Assembly (NCBI GenBank): GCA_015063235.1
Contig: SUSW01000022.1
Location: 96,000-159,999 of the forward strand
Source: Thermoplasmata archaeon
GTDB lineage: Archaea; Thermoplasmatota; Thermoplasmata; Methanomassiliicoccales; Methanomethylophilaceae
Length of the DNA: 64,000 nucleotides
Direction of reading: 5' to 3'
The notes beneath the pieces were generated by a model that had not been told where the DNA came from, made no database searches, and saw only the letters and a program-made list of their open reading frames with translations. The position numbers were made by a program, and so were the translations under genes. Shown here piece after piece: positions 40,766 to 50,378 of this stretch. Each line of letters starts with the position of its first letter. The first letter of the stretch is position 1.

Positions 40766-42307
40766 TCAGAAATCCTTCTGCATATACGGCAACGCTTTCT
40801 TGAAACCCAGTGATGCGTAGTACCTTCTGACCCCGACGCCGCTGGTCACACGGATGCCTTCCTTGGAGTTCTCCTTAGCGATGCGTTCAGCCTCCGCAAC
40901 CAATTCCTTCCCGAATCCGCGATGCTGCCAGTCATCCCCATCCTCTCCGATGGAGACTATCTTGCCGAATACCTTCAGCTCCCTTATGGTCGCTACCGGA
41001 TTGGAATCTACCCTGACACGAACATATCCGACTATGGAATCCTCATATTCCAGGGCGACGAAGTACTCCTTCCCTCCGCTGGCCTCGTATTCCGTGATCT
41101 TCAGGCGGACCTTGTCGGGATCGTCCAATCTGATCCCCCTGTGGCCGACCTCCCTGCAGCGGATGCATCTGCACGGCCTGCCCCTTCTGGACATCTCATC
41201 AGCAACAAGCTGGCGGATGTTGCTCTTCATTATCCCTGCGGTGATCTGCGGGACGGGGATATCCCTTTGGATGCGCTGGATCCTGACATATTCCGGAACG
41301 GTCTCCTTCATCCTGCATAGAAGATCCACCGCCTCGTCCGTATCAAGAGGCTTGTACAGACCCTCCTGCCACCAGTCCTTGACCTTCGTCCCATCGACCA
41401 CAAGGGTTGGATAGAACTTCAGCATGTCCGGACGATACTCGGGCTGATCGAAAACCTTCCTGAAACATTCCAGATCATGCTCCTTCGAAGAGCCGGGAAG
41501 TCCCGGCATGAGATGATAGCATATCTTCAATCCGTGATCCTTGCAGCGCTTAGTGCAATCCCTCACCGCATCGGTAAGATGACCTCTGTCGACCTTCTCC
41601 AGAATCTCGTCGTCGAGGATCTGTACACCGAGTTCCACCCTTGTAGCCCCCAGCCTCATCGCCCTCTCTATCTGCTCATCATCAAAGACATCGGGACGGG
41701 TCTCCACGGTCATGCCAACGCATCTGTGTTCGGAAACCTCGTTCAGGGCCTGGGCCTCACCGAGGGTAATGGAATCGATTCCGTTCATCGCATCGAAACA
41801 TCTGCGTACGAACCATTCCTGGTAGGCCTCATCCCTGCATGTGAACGTACCGCCCATTATTATCAGATCTATCTTGTCGGTCTGATGGCCGATGTCCGTC
41901 AGCTGAGTTATCCTATCCATGACCTGCTTGTATGGGTCGAAATCATTCCTGCCGGCACGCCTCGCGGCCGGCTCCTTCCCGGTATAGGACTGCGGTGAAT
42001 TGTTAGCGACTCCGCCGGGACAGTACGCGCATCTGCCGTGAGGGCAGTCGAACGGCGATGTCATGACGGCGACCACGGCCACACCGCTCATGGTGCGCAT
42101 CGGCTTCTTTATCAGAAACGGTGTGAGGAGCTTCCGATCCTCCTCTTTGACGTTGGCCAGGATCTCCGAATTCATCGGAACCTGTTCTAGATCGTATTTC
42201 TTGCATAATTTGAGTTTCAGGTTCTGAAGCTGCATACGGTCTGTGACACGTTTCGTCTTGACCGCATCGATGATCTCCCCGGACAGTGCGACGATACGCT
42301 CATCCAT
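40766..42307 (-). CDS. Elp3-type radical SAM/GNAT tRNA uridine(34) carboxymethyltransferase-like protein
   Basis: CPHGRCAYCPGG radical-SAM cluster motif; C-terminal GNAT HRGFGKELVAEAERIA. Confidence 0.93.
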   Translation of the reverse strand: MDERIVALSGEIIDAVKTKRVTDRMQLQNLKLKLCKKYDLEQVPMNSEILANVKEEDRKLLTPFLIKKPMRTMSGVAVVAVMTSPFDCPHGRCAYCPGGVANNSPQSYTGKEPAARRAGRNDFDPYKQVMDRITQLTDIGHQTDKIDLIIMGGTFTCRDEAYQEWFVRRCFDAMNGIDSITLGEAQALNEVSEHRCVGMTVETRPDVFDDEQIERAMRLGATRVELGVQILDDEILEKVDRGHLTDAVRDCTKRCKDHGLKICYHLMPGLPGSSKEHDLECFRKVFDQPEYRPDMLKFYPTLVVDGTKVKDWWQEGLYKPLDTDEAVDLLCRMKETVPEYVRIQRIQRDIPVPQITAGIMKSNIRQLVADEMSRRGRPCRCIRCREVGHRGIRLDDPDKVRLKITEYEASGGKEYFVALEYEDSIVGYVRVRVDSNPVATIRELKVFGKIVSIGEDGDDWQHRGFGKELVAEAERIAKENSKEGIRVTSGVGVRRYYASLGFKKALPYMQKDF

Positions 42308-42551
42308 AGTACACGCTGCCTGTGTCCTTCTTCTTGGTCTTCTTGGGCGCGGATTCCAGAAGATCCAGGTAGATGATCTGTGACAGATTGATGAACCTAA
42401 GCGTTCCGTTCTCCAATTCGAAGACCATGGCAGTATCCGAACCCATGGCGGAATAGCCTCTGAAGACGCCTACGGTCAAATCCTCTCCGCCGTGATCGAC
42501 ACTGTATTTGGAACCTACGGTTACAGCATATTCTGCATCCACGTCAATCAC
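42300..42551 (-). CDS. Small conserved hypothetical protein
   Basis: 83 aa overlapping the Elp3 start. Confidence 0.6.
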   Translation of the reverse strand: MIDVDAEYAVTVGSKYSVDHGGEDLTVGVFRGYSAMGSDTAMVFELENGTLRFINLSQIIYLDLLESAPKKTKKKDTGSVYYG

Positions 42552-42997
42552 TTCTGCTGAACGAGTTCCTGGAAATGGATGACTGTCTTACGATAGTTCT
42601 CCATGGCCATATTCACATTGGCTTCGGTGAAACTCCATGCCTTGACGATATCCCCGAACCTGATGCGGTATCCCTTACGGATCTGCTCATTGAACTCCAC
42701 ATCCATGGCCTCGAGAAGATCCATTGACTTCAGCTTGTTGATGTGTCTGTAGATGGTAGGCTTGGTGGTCTCCAGAAGGACCGCAAGCTCCTCGACGGTC
42801 CATGCCTTGGACGGATGGGCCATCAGATAATCCATGAAAAGACGGTAAGGAACGCTCTCACGTATGGTGGCGGCACCTGTCTTGGGATCGTATCCCTTGG
42901 GCAGATAACCTATCTGAACGAGGAATGTTTCCGCCACAACGTTGACGTCCGCGACCCCGCTCATGGGTGTGTTGCTGACCACCTGTAATTCGAACAT
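42548..42997 (-). CDS. Winged-HTH transcriptional regulator
   Basis: AWTVEELAVLLETTKPTIYRHINKLKSMDLLEAM. Confidence 0.8.
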   Translation of the reverse strand: MFELQVVSNTPMSGVADVNVVAETFLVQIGYLPKGYDPKTGAATIRESVPYRLFMDYLMAHPSKAWTVEELAVLLETTKPTIYRHINKLKSMDLLEAMDVEFNEQIRKGYRIRFGDIVKAWSFTEANVNMAMENYRKTVIHFQELVQQK

Positions 42998-43018
42998 CTG
43001 TTACCGAAAAAACCCAAT

Positions 43019-43064
43019 GCTATAGATGTTTTTAAGGGTTAAGGTCACACGTTAAATCTATAGC
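43019..43064. promoter_or_regulatory. 9-bp inverted repeat GCTATAGAT...ATCTATAGC flanking a promoter region
   Basis: Perfect arms 43019-43027 and 43056-43064, upstream of the wHTH gene. Confidence 0.5.
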
Positions 43065-43110
43065 CGCTGCTGCTTTAATTATGTTATAAAAATCGTAAGA
43101 AAATCCGCAT

Positions 43111-43623
43111 TCACATGGTGTTAGTGAGCCTTTCCAGAGCCACGTGGATGCTCTGTGTCGGTATGACACGTGACACCGGAATCGATAGAATTTTCTCCAC
43201 TGTCGGAGCGACTATCGGTGCGCATACAACACCGAGTGCCCCGTCCCTCTCCGCACGGACAGCCGCGATGATGGCATCCTCCAGCGTCATGACAGGGTAC
43301 TCGTGGACCTTGATCCTCATCCCGTTGACCTCGACGTACCTGGGAACGTTCTCCAATGCATTGGATGCTGCGATGATTGCTATGAAACGCATATCCTCGC
43401 TGGTGCTGAGGATCTTGATGGCGCTAACCACTTGGCGGACCGTCCTGAGATTCGGTTCCCTTCCGCCCTCTATGACCTTGTACAAAGTGCTTTTGGAGAT
43501 GCCTGACGCCTCGCAGAACTCGTTGAGGGTCATATGCAGCTCCTCATTCAGGATATTACGGAGGGCTATCTGGAATCCTCCCTCCTCCCTGAGCATCCCC
43601 GTTATAAGGTCGTCGACTGTCAT
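43111..43623 (-). CDS. HTH (XRE-like) transcriptional regulator with C-terminal ligand domain
   Basis: MTLNEFCEASGISKSTLYKVIEGGREPNLRTVRQVV. Confidence 0.82.
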   Translation of the reverse strand: MTVDDLITGMLREEGGFQIALRNILNEELHMTLNEFCEASGISKSTLYKVIEGGREPNLRTVRQVVSAIKILSTSEDMRFIAIIAASNALENVPRYVEVNGMRIKVHEYPVMTLEDAIIAAVRAERDGALGVVCAPIVAPTVEKILSIPVSRVIPTQSIHVALERLTNTM

Positions 43624-43624
43624 C

Positions 43625-44509
43625 TCAGTTTCCTTTGACGAAGTCTGCGGCGTTCATGCCAGCTATGCAGCCCTGCCCAACGGCCTTGGCGACCTGCCAT
43701 GGCTTGCCGGTGATGTCGCCGCATGCGAACACTCCGGGAACCTCCGTCCTGCACTCGGCATCCACCTTAATGGTGTCATCCATCTCAGGCATGACATCAA
43801 GATCCATGGCGATGTCCGCTGCGGACTTGGCCCCCAGCTCGATGAAGACTCCGTCAGTCGGTATAACAGTGCCGTCCTGCAGCGTTATGGATTCCACCTT
43901 ATCGGTCCCGTCTATGGATTTCGGCTTGGAATTGTACATCCTCACCCCTGAATCCAGAGCCTTGTGGACAACGGAATCATTCGCTGTAAGGTCCCATGCC
44001 ACCCATGAGGTCTCCGACGCATACGATGTCATTAGCCTTGCCGATACGGCTGCCTCGGATTCGTTACCGACCAGGACGACCCTGCGGCCCTTGTAGAAAT
44101 TGCAGTCACACACCGCACAGTAGCTGACGCCCTTGCCGTATAGCTCCTTCTCTCCCGGGACTGCCAGCTTCTTACGGGATATACCCGTCGCGATAACGAC
44201 GGCCTTGGCCCGGATCTCCGTTCCGTCATCGGTCTCGAAAACGAATGAATCCCCGTCGCGTTTGGACGAGATCACGTTCTGATCCAAGAACTCGGTACCA
44301 AAGGATTTGGCCTGTCCGATACCTGATTGGAGAAGGGCTTCACCGTCATTGATTACACCCATGTAATTCTCTATATCGGTACCGTAAGCGGCACTGTTGG
44401 AAGGCTTTCCCAGAACCAGCGTCTTCGCCTTCTTGCGCGAAGAGTGGATGGCGGCCTGCAATCCTGCAGGTCCGCATCCGATTATCAGAACATCTGTTTC
44501 CATGTTCAC
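43625..44509 (-). CDS. Thioredoxin reductase-like FAD protein
   Basis: IIGCGPAGLQAAIHSSRK, CAVCDCNFY redox site (CxxC), GVFACGDITGKPWQVAKAVGQGCIA. Confidence 0.9.
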   Translation of the reverse strand: MNMETDVLIIGCGPAGLQAAIHSSRKKAKTLVLGKPSNSAAYGTDIENYMGVINDGEALLQSGIGQAKSFGTEFLDQNVISSKRDGDSFVFETDDGTEIRAKAVVIATGISRKKLAVPGEKELYGKGVSYCAVCDCNFYKGRRVVLVGNESEAAVSARLMTSYASETSWVAWDLTANDSVVHKALDSGVRMYNSKPKSIDGTDKVESITLQDGTVIPTDGVFIELGAKSAADIAMDLDVMPEMDDTIKVDAECRTEVPGVFACGDITGKPWQVAKAVGQGCIAGMNAADFVKGN

Positions 44510-44817
44510 AGACCGTTGACGAATTCGATGATGTCCTCTTTAGGCCTGAGTCCTACGAGCGCCTGCACCAGAACCTTGTCCTTGAAGATCAGGAGAGTAG
44601 GTATTGCGTTGATCTGGAACCTGGCGGCGATGCCCTGGTTGTCGTCGGTGTTGAGCTTGGCAACTCCGACCTTTCCGGCGAGATCGGCTGCGACCTCTTC
44701 GATGATGGGGCCCATCCTCCTGCAGGGTCCGCACCAGGGTGCCCAACAGTCTATGATGGCTATTTTGTTGCTCTCGATGAATTGATCGAATGTACTCTCG
44801 TTAAGTTCGGTCACCAT
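44506..44817 (-). CDS. trxA: Thioredoxin
   Basis: DCWAPWCGPCRRMGPIIEE active site. Confidence 0.95.
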   Translation of the reverse strand: MVTELNESTFDQFIESNKIAIIDCWAPWCGPCRRMGPIIEEVAADLAGKVGVAKLNTDDNQGIAARFQINAIPTLLIFKDKVLVQALVGLRPKEDIIEFVNGL

Positions 44818-44865
44818 GATGTTCACTGAACCATCATAACAGTCATGGAATAAAAACCAAGAACC

Positions 44866-45444
44866 TCACTCGAGATTGAATTCGCTGACTGTCTTGAGCT
44901 TGGGGTATTCGCCGATCCTCTTGGGCATAACATCCAGATCCTCACCGTACAGGTCAGAGAGCTCCATATGGAGAAGCTCCACCCTGTCTGCACCTCTGAA
45001 GGCGCCTTTGTTAATCAGCTTGGAGACGGAATGGTTATGGTCCACCACCCGATTGTCGCTGACAAGATTGTCCGCATGAGCGACTATCTTTTCCTCAAGC
45101 GTCTTCGGCATATAATCCCCCGGAGGAAGCCCCAGCTCCTTGACGTCTTCTTGGTCCAGCCCCGCACCTGTGTGCTTGCGGACTATCTCCACCAACGTCT
45201 TCGGGAGACCGTAATCCTCCACCATCTTCGAACCGTAATAGGCGTGCATGATCGAATGATCCTTGGCACGTCCGATGTCATGGAGGAGTGCGCCTGCTAT
45301 AACCGTATCATAATCTGCCTCAGGGATGCGGGATGCCATCTCCTCCGCCACGGCCCTCACGGTGCAGCAGTGGATGATCACCCTCTTCTTGCATCCTGCG
45401 TCGATAAGGAGCTCTATGCATCTCCTGTCATTCGGAATTGACAA
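44866..45444 (-). CDS. HD-domain phosphohydrolase
   Basis: TTG start (LSIPNDRRCIELL) after trimming antisense-like N-term; GALLHDIGRAKDHSIMHAYYG HD motif. Confidence 0.8.
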   Translation of the reverse strand: MSIPNDRRCIELLIDAGCKKRVIIHCCTVRAVAEEMASRIPEADYDTVIAGALLHDIGRAKDHSIMHAYYGSKMVEDYGLPKTLVEIVRKHTGAGLDQEDVKELGLPPGDYMPKTLEEKIVAHADNLVSDNRVVDHNHSVSKLINKGAFRGADRVELLHMELSDLYGEDLDVMPKRIGEYPKLKTVSEFNLE

Positions 45445-45949
45445 CGGTCTTCCCCCTTTCGTTAGGTATAATCTTGATCTTCCCGTCACGATCCTCGTAA
45501 AGCGCCTTACCCTCGGTGAAACGGTCCAGGAATATGGCGAGAGCAGCGATCTCCGAATGGGGCTGATTGCCCACGGAAACGTTGAAATCGGCTCTCTGAT
45601 AGACCTCAGCCGGTACCTTCGAAGCCCCGACAATCACCATTATGTCCTCGTCCTTAGGGATCTTCGGTATGGCATCCACTACCTGCTGACCGTACATGGT
45701 CAGGTGGACGACCTTTCCTTTGAAACCCTTCATGGCCTCCTTCCAGGAGACTCCGGTCTTTATGGAATAGTCTCCGCCGAAACGGTCGACCACGCTGCGG
45801 ATGTTCTCCTCCAGGACAGGATCGTAGGTGTCCACGTAGATCCCCTTGGCACCCAGTGCCCTCGAGGACAGTGCTACATGGGTGGTCACCCTTTTGTCCC
45901 TCTCGGGACGGTGACCGATTCTCATGATCCATATGTCGGACATACTCAC
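45428..45949 (-). CDS. tRNA (cytidine(56)-2'-O)-methyltransferase Trm56
   Basis: IWIMRIGHRPERDKRVTTHVALSSRALGAKGIYV; HLTMYGQQV; ADFNVSVGNQPHSEIAALAIFLDR. Confidence 0.93.
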   Translation of the reverse strand: MSMSDIWIMRIGHRPERDKRVTTHVALSSRALGAKGIYVDTYDPVLEENIRSVVDRFGGDYSIKTGVSWKEAMKGFKGKVVHLTMYGQQVVDAIPKIPKDEDIMVIVGASKVPAEVYQRADFNVSVGNQPHSEIAALAIFLDRFTEGKALYEDRDGKIKIIPNERGKTVVNSE

Positions 45950-46464
45950 TCTTCTTTGATGAGCTCTATCCTGTGCCCGCGGTAATCCATTTTCACGGAT
46001 CTGCGGACCAGGCTCTTCAGCATAGTGGAGGACAGACCCAATGTTTCTGCGACATCGCCGGAGAACCTTCCGTCCTTACCTACCTCGGCCAGGATCTTCG
46101 ATTCTATCTCCGAATACTCCTCTTCGCTCATCATGGCGGCCGTGAGAACATCGCTGATCTCATAGACCGGCCATTGGGCGTTGATGTTGAATGAGGTGTA
46201 ATATGTATGATAGGACTTCTGCGGGTAATTCCCGTCCTTGGATAGCCAGCGCATCTCCACAAGCTTCATCTTCTCGAAGAATATGATAGCATCCCTGCCT
46301 TCGCGACCGAACTTCTCCTCGATCTCGTCAGCTGTCCTCCATTCCAAGGTCACCTCTTTCAGCACCTCTCTCTTCGTAGGGGTGTCAACGGACCTGAGCA
46401 TGGGTACCAGCTCGGATGGCTCGTTGATGACCTTTATTCTGTTCATGAAGCTAGTTAAAGACAT
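45946..46464 (-). CDS. HTH (ArsR-like) regulatory protein
   Basis: LRSVDTPTKREVLKEVTLEWRTADEIEEKFG; adjacent to trm56. Confidence 0.75.
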   Translation of the reverse strand: MSLTSFMNRIKVINEPSELVPMLRSVDTPTKREVLKEVTLEWRTADEIEEKFGREGRDAIIFFEKMKLVEMRWLSKDGNYPQKSYHTYYTSFNINAQWPVYEISDVLTAAMMSEEEYSEIESKILAEVGKDGRFSGDVAETLGLSSTMLKSLVRRSVKMDYRGHRIELIKEE

Positions 46465-46609
46465 TATGATTATATAATATAAAGCGCGAAAGTTCTGCAA
46501 TTAGTCATGTTTTTCTACCATTTTACCCTGCAGGGATCCTATTACAGCGGTCTGCTGGACACCATCTCCTATCACAATCTATATTAACCGACTTCCTGAT
46601 TAGCGCATT

Positions 46610-46777
46610 ATGAAACAGACCAAGGAACCCGAACTTAGGTGGCAGTGTCTCAACTGTTACAAAGTCTACAAGGGTGCTGAGGGAGAGCAGAAAGCTCTTG
46701 ACTGCTGCGGTTCTCTGATCCAGGGATGGTGGACGAACTACGGCAAGTGGGGCAAGCAGAACTGGTACGGAAGATGA
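46610..46777 (+). CDS. 55-aa Cys/Trp-rich small protein
   Basis: MKQTKEPELRWQCLNCYKVYKGAEGEQKALDCCGSLIQGWWTNYGKWGKQNWYGR*; TATA-like ctatattaa about 30 nt upstream; below ORF-track cutoff. Confidence 0.6.
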   Translation: MKQTKEPELRWQCLNCYKVYKGAEGEQKALDCCGSLIQGWWTNYGKWGKQNWYGR

Positions 46778-46846
46778 TTCCGTCCTTCTTCTAAACCCCC
46801 TCCAACCCAATTTTTTATACACATTAGTCGGTATTAGGTATACATC

Positions 46847-47152
46847 ATGTCCGGAGAGAAAGAACCGATCGGCTCCATTTCTGAAGAATTCGCACTTCTC
46901 GAGAGACATATTCTCATTCTGAAGACTGTGAAATACAACCAGCCGATAGGACTTATCAGATTGTCGGAGATGACCGGGATACCGAAACATAAGGTCAGAT
47001 ATTCTCTGAAATTACTGGAGGCCGAAGGGATCATCAGGGCCACGACCGAAGGTGCGACGGTCACGGACAGCTACGATGAATTCCTGAAGAATATCTCCGA
47101 ATACGTCAAGGGACTGTATACTAAAGTGGAAGAACTCCAGTCCCAAATCTAA
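46847..47152 (+). CDS. wHTH transcriptional regulator
   Basis: LSEMTGIPKHKVRYSLKLLEAEGIIRATTEGATVT. Confidence 0.78.
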   Translation: MSGEKEPIGSISEEFALLERHILILKTVKYNQPIGLIRLSEMTGIPKHKVRYSLKLLEAEGIIRATTEGATVTDSYDEFLKNISEYVKGLYTKVEELQSQI

Positions 47153-47249
47153 ACGTCTGGGTATGTTAGAGAAAAAAGAAATCGTGCTACCTGACTCCTT
47201 ATCGTGAAGAGACCTGGGTAACACGAATTGATTTGTTTTTGCTATCGGT

Positions 47250-48395
47250 TCAGACCGACCTGATGTCGATTTTTCCGTAACCGTTGCTGTTGATGAACTC
47301 AGCGGACGACTTCGCCAGATCGACCATTCTGGAATCGCAGATCAGTACAGCGTCTTCTCCGCTGAGACACTTCATCGTACAGTTCTCAGGACCGTTGTAG
47401 CGGAATTTGGGCTTGAATCCTGTGGCGTCCGCAGCGATTCTTGCGTTCAATCCGTATATTCCTGTGGTAACATCTGTGAGACCGTTATCCTCCAATGCTT
47501 TGGCTATATCTGTATCGGTCTCGGCCATGAGTATATTCAGCGTTCCGAAGTCCCTGTCCCTGCAGTCCGATATCTTCACAGAAAGCTGTGTCTGCGTCTT
47601 CGGATACGGCTCCAGATCGCATCTTCCGAGATCGGAGAGAGCCTTGTTCATCATGAAAACCGAAGGACGGATAAGACCTGCCGTCTGCACCTTCCTGTGA
47701 TCGGAGTAGAACGGTTCGGGAAGTCCCGAATACATGCACTGTCCTCCGTGAAGCACACGTATCTCATCGGCCCATGAATAGGTAAGATCTGTATCGTGGG
47801 ATGACATGATGACCGTTACACCGGATGCATTGAGCTGTTCTGCGATCTCCATGACCTCATAGGCCATCTGAGGATCCAGTCCGGCCGTCGGTTCGTCCAT
47901 GATAAGAACACTAGGCCTCATGGCAAGGACTCCTGCCAATGTCACCCTCTTTCTCTGTCCGTAAGACAGCTTCATGATCGGGAACTTGCGGTACTTCTCC
48001 ATACCGACCGTGAACAGTGCCTCGGCGACCCTGCTCTCGACCTCCTCCTTGGGGAGTTTCAGATTCTCGGGTCCGAACGCCACGTCCTGTTCCACATAAG
48101 GCTTGAATATCATATCGTTCGGATTCTGGAACAGGATTGAGACGTCCGTACGCATCCTGATGATATCCTTGTGCTTGTAGGTCAGAGGCTTGTCATTGTA
48201 CAGGACCTTCCCGTCCTCGGGCTTGTACAGCGCATTGAGGACACTGAACAAAGTCGACTTACCGGCTCCGTTGCATCCGAGAAGCGCGGTCTTCTTGCCC
48301 TTGGGTACGTCGATGCACATGCCGTTGAGGACCTTGGGTCCCTTCCTGCTGTACGAATGGAATACATTATCCGCTTCCAGTACGGCGTTGCTCAT
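47250..48395 (-). CDS. cbiO: Cobalt/nickel ECF transporter ATP-binding protein (CbiO-type) with C-terminal extension
   Basis: GCNGAGKSTLFSVL Walker A, LSYGQRKRVTLAGVLAM, MDEPTAGLDPQ; about 130-aa extra C-terminal region. Confidence 0.9.
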   Translation of the reverse strand: MSNAVLEADNVFHSYSRKGPKVLNGMCIDVPKGKKTALLGCNGAGKSTLFSVLNALYKPEDGKVLYNDKPLTYKHKDIIRMRTDVSILFQNPNDMIFKPYVEQDVAFGPENLKLPKEEVESRVAEALFTVGMEKYRKFPIMKLSYGQRKRVTLAGVLAMRPSVLIMDEPTAGLDPQMAYEVMEIAEQLNASGVTVIMSSHDTDLTYSWADEIRVLHGGQCMYSGLPEPFYSDHRKVQTAGLIRPSVFMMNKALSDLGRCDLEPYPKTQTQLSVKISDCRDRDFGTLNILMAETDTDIAKALEDNGLTDVTTGIYGLNARIAADATGFKPKFRYNGPENCTMKCLSGEDAVLICDSRMVDLAKSSAEFINSNGYGKIDIRSV

Positions 48396-49525
48396 CCGAC
48401 CACCTCCGTATCTGCGTCGAAGCCGAACTCCTTGAGCCTGTCGATCTGTCTCTGGATGGTAGGAGCGTAGATGGAATCATAGATCAGGATCGTATCTTTG
48501 CCCTTCACGGCCTGCGTGAAACAGTAGTCCAATCCTTCGAACATGAACTCTATGTCCTTATCCTGAAGCTCGAACCTCACTTCGGATCCGTATATCCCGA
48601 CCGTACTGTCCTTGGCATCCTTGACGACCTCCTCGTACTTGGACACCGCGTTCTCTGCCTCGGCCGGTACCATATAGATCTTGCCAGATCTCTTCGAACC
48701 GCCGAACTTGGCGGTAATCTCACACATGTTATGGGGGTAGGGTTTGGGATCCATACCCTTGATGGCCGAGACATCCTTGTTCATCGTGAATATGGATGGG
48801 GCCAGTAATCCGCAAGAATAGACATTATCGATATCGGAATAGAACTCGTCGCCGTTTCCTCTGAATGCCACGGCTCCGTTACGGAAGACATTGGTAGTCT
48901 CCGCCCACTTATAGGCGAGATCGATATCGTGCGTCGAAATCAACACGGTCACCCCCTTGAGAGACATCTTCTCGGCGAGTTCCATTACCTCCACCGCCGC
49001 CTGAGGATCCAATCCCGCTGTGGGTTCATCCATGATCAGTATATCAGGCTGCATGGCCAATGCTCCGGCGATCGCCACCCTCTTCCTCTGTCCTCCAGAC
49101 AGCTGCTGCAGCGGACGTCTGTTGAGGCCTATGAGCCTTACATCCTTGAGGGCCCTGTCGACCCTCCTCTCGACCTCCTCTCTGTCGAGGCCGATATTAA
49201 GCGGTCCGAATGCGATATCCTCTTCCACCAGCGAGCAGAAGATCTGCTCATCCGGGTTCTGCAGTACGACCGCCACATTGGACCTCAGGTCCATCAGGCC
49301 TTTCTTCGTATATTCAACGGGATTTCCGTTGAAGAGCACCTCTCCGCTCTGGGGCTTGTTCACACCGGTGAGGGTGTTGAAGAACGTGGTCTTACCCGCT
49401 CCGTTGCATCCCAGGATGGAAGTGCGTACGCCTCTCTCTATCTCAAGACTGAATCCGTTCAGGATCGGCTCGGCAGTTTGGTTGTAGGCGAATACAACGT
49501 CTTTCAGTTCGAATACGCTGTCCAT
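48392..49525 (-). CDS. cbiO: Cobalt/nickel ECF transporter ATP-binding protein (CbiO-type) with C-terminal extension
   Basis: GCNGAGKTTFFNTL, LSGGQRKRVAIAGALAM, MDEPTAGLDPQ; ATGA overlap with the neighbouring cbiO. Confidence 0.9.
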   Translation of the reverse strand: MDSVFELKDVVFAYNQTAEPILNGFSLEIERGVRTSILGCNGAGKTTFFNTLTGVNKPQSGEVLFNGNPVEYTKKGLMDLRSNVAVVLQNPDEQIFCSLVEEDIAFGPLNIGLDREEVERRVDRALKDVRLIGLNRRPLQQLSGGQRKRVAIAGALAMQPDILIMDEPTAGLDPQAAVEVMELAEKMSLKGVTVLISTHDIDLAYKWAETTNVFRNGAVAFRGNGDEFYSDIDNVYSCGLLAPSIFTMNKDVSAIKGMDPKPYPHNMCEITAKFGGSKRSGKIYMVPAEAENAVSKYEEVVKDAKDSTVGIYGSEVRFELQDKDIEFMFEGLDYCFTQAVKGKDTILIYDSIYAPTIQRQIDRLKEFGFDADTEVVG

Positions 49526-49526
49526 C

Positions 49527-50351
49527 TTACCACCCGAACAGAGGCGCCATTATCTCTGCCATGTTGATCCACCCCTCGGTGTACTTACCGACGAAGTACA
49601 GTGCGACTGCCAGTCCGACCGATACGACCACCCACATTATTGACATACTCTTAGGGGGGTGGTATATCGGGAAGTATCCCTGGTAGTTGCGGCACGCCAG
49701 TGCCGCTTCCGATTTCTCCGCGAGCTCCATGGAGAAGATGAATGTGCCTGCCATTGCACCTCCGTAGGATCTCATGGCAGTCATGCTTCCGTTGTACCCG
49801 AGACGGCATTGGGCCGCATCCAACATAACAAGGAACCTCTCCAGGAGGAGGAACGCATATCTGTAAATCAAAACGACCAGCTCCGTTATCTCATTCGGAC
49901 AGTGAAGCGACCTAAAGGCGTGGGCCAAATGAGGTATGGGAGTCGAACATGCGAACGACAGCATGAGGGTCACTCCTGCCACCGCACGCACGAATATCTG
50001 CCAAGCATTGTTGAAACTCTGTTCCGTCATATGGATATCGAACCAAAGGAACTGCGCTTCCCACAATGCAGGCTGAGAATGATCCCCCATGATCGATATC
50101 ATCCCACTACCGATGATCATAATGAGAATGGCCTCACCGATTGCTAGCGCTAGAATAAGGGGAATCTTCAAATTGGTAGAATAGGCCATCAAGGCAAATC
50201 CAATGGCGAATGTGATCAAGGGAACAACCAGGCTGTCCGCCAGGAGTCCGATGATCAGCATCGCCATTACGAAAATTAGTTTCCCGAGGGGAGCCCAATT
50301 CACCATACGAGAGCTGTATGCCAGCTCATCCATTTCCATTTGTTCTGACAT
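49527..50351 (-). CDS. cbiQ: Cobalt/nickel ECF transporter T-component CbiQ
   Basis: Multi-TM; LAHAFRSLHCPNEITELVVLIYRYAFLLLERFLVMLDAAQCRLG (CbiQ motif). Confidence 0.88.
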   Translation of the reverse strand: MSEQMEMDELAYSSRMVNWAPLGKLIFVMAMLIIGLLADSLVVPLITFAIGFALMAYSTNLKIPLILALAIGEAILIMIIGSGMISIMGDHSQPALWEAQFLWFDIHMTEQSFNNAWQIFVRAVAGVTLMLSFACSTPIPHLAHAFRSLHCPNEITELVVLIYRYAFLLLERFLVMLDAAQCRLGYNGSMTAMRSYGGAMAGTFIFSMELAEKSEAALACRNYQGYFPIYHPPKSMSIMWVVVSVGLAVALYFVGKYTEGWINMAEIMAPLFGW

Positions 50352-50378
50352 TAAGCTCTCCCTCGGGGGTTTTCAGAT

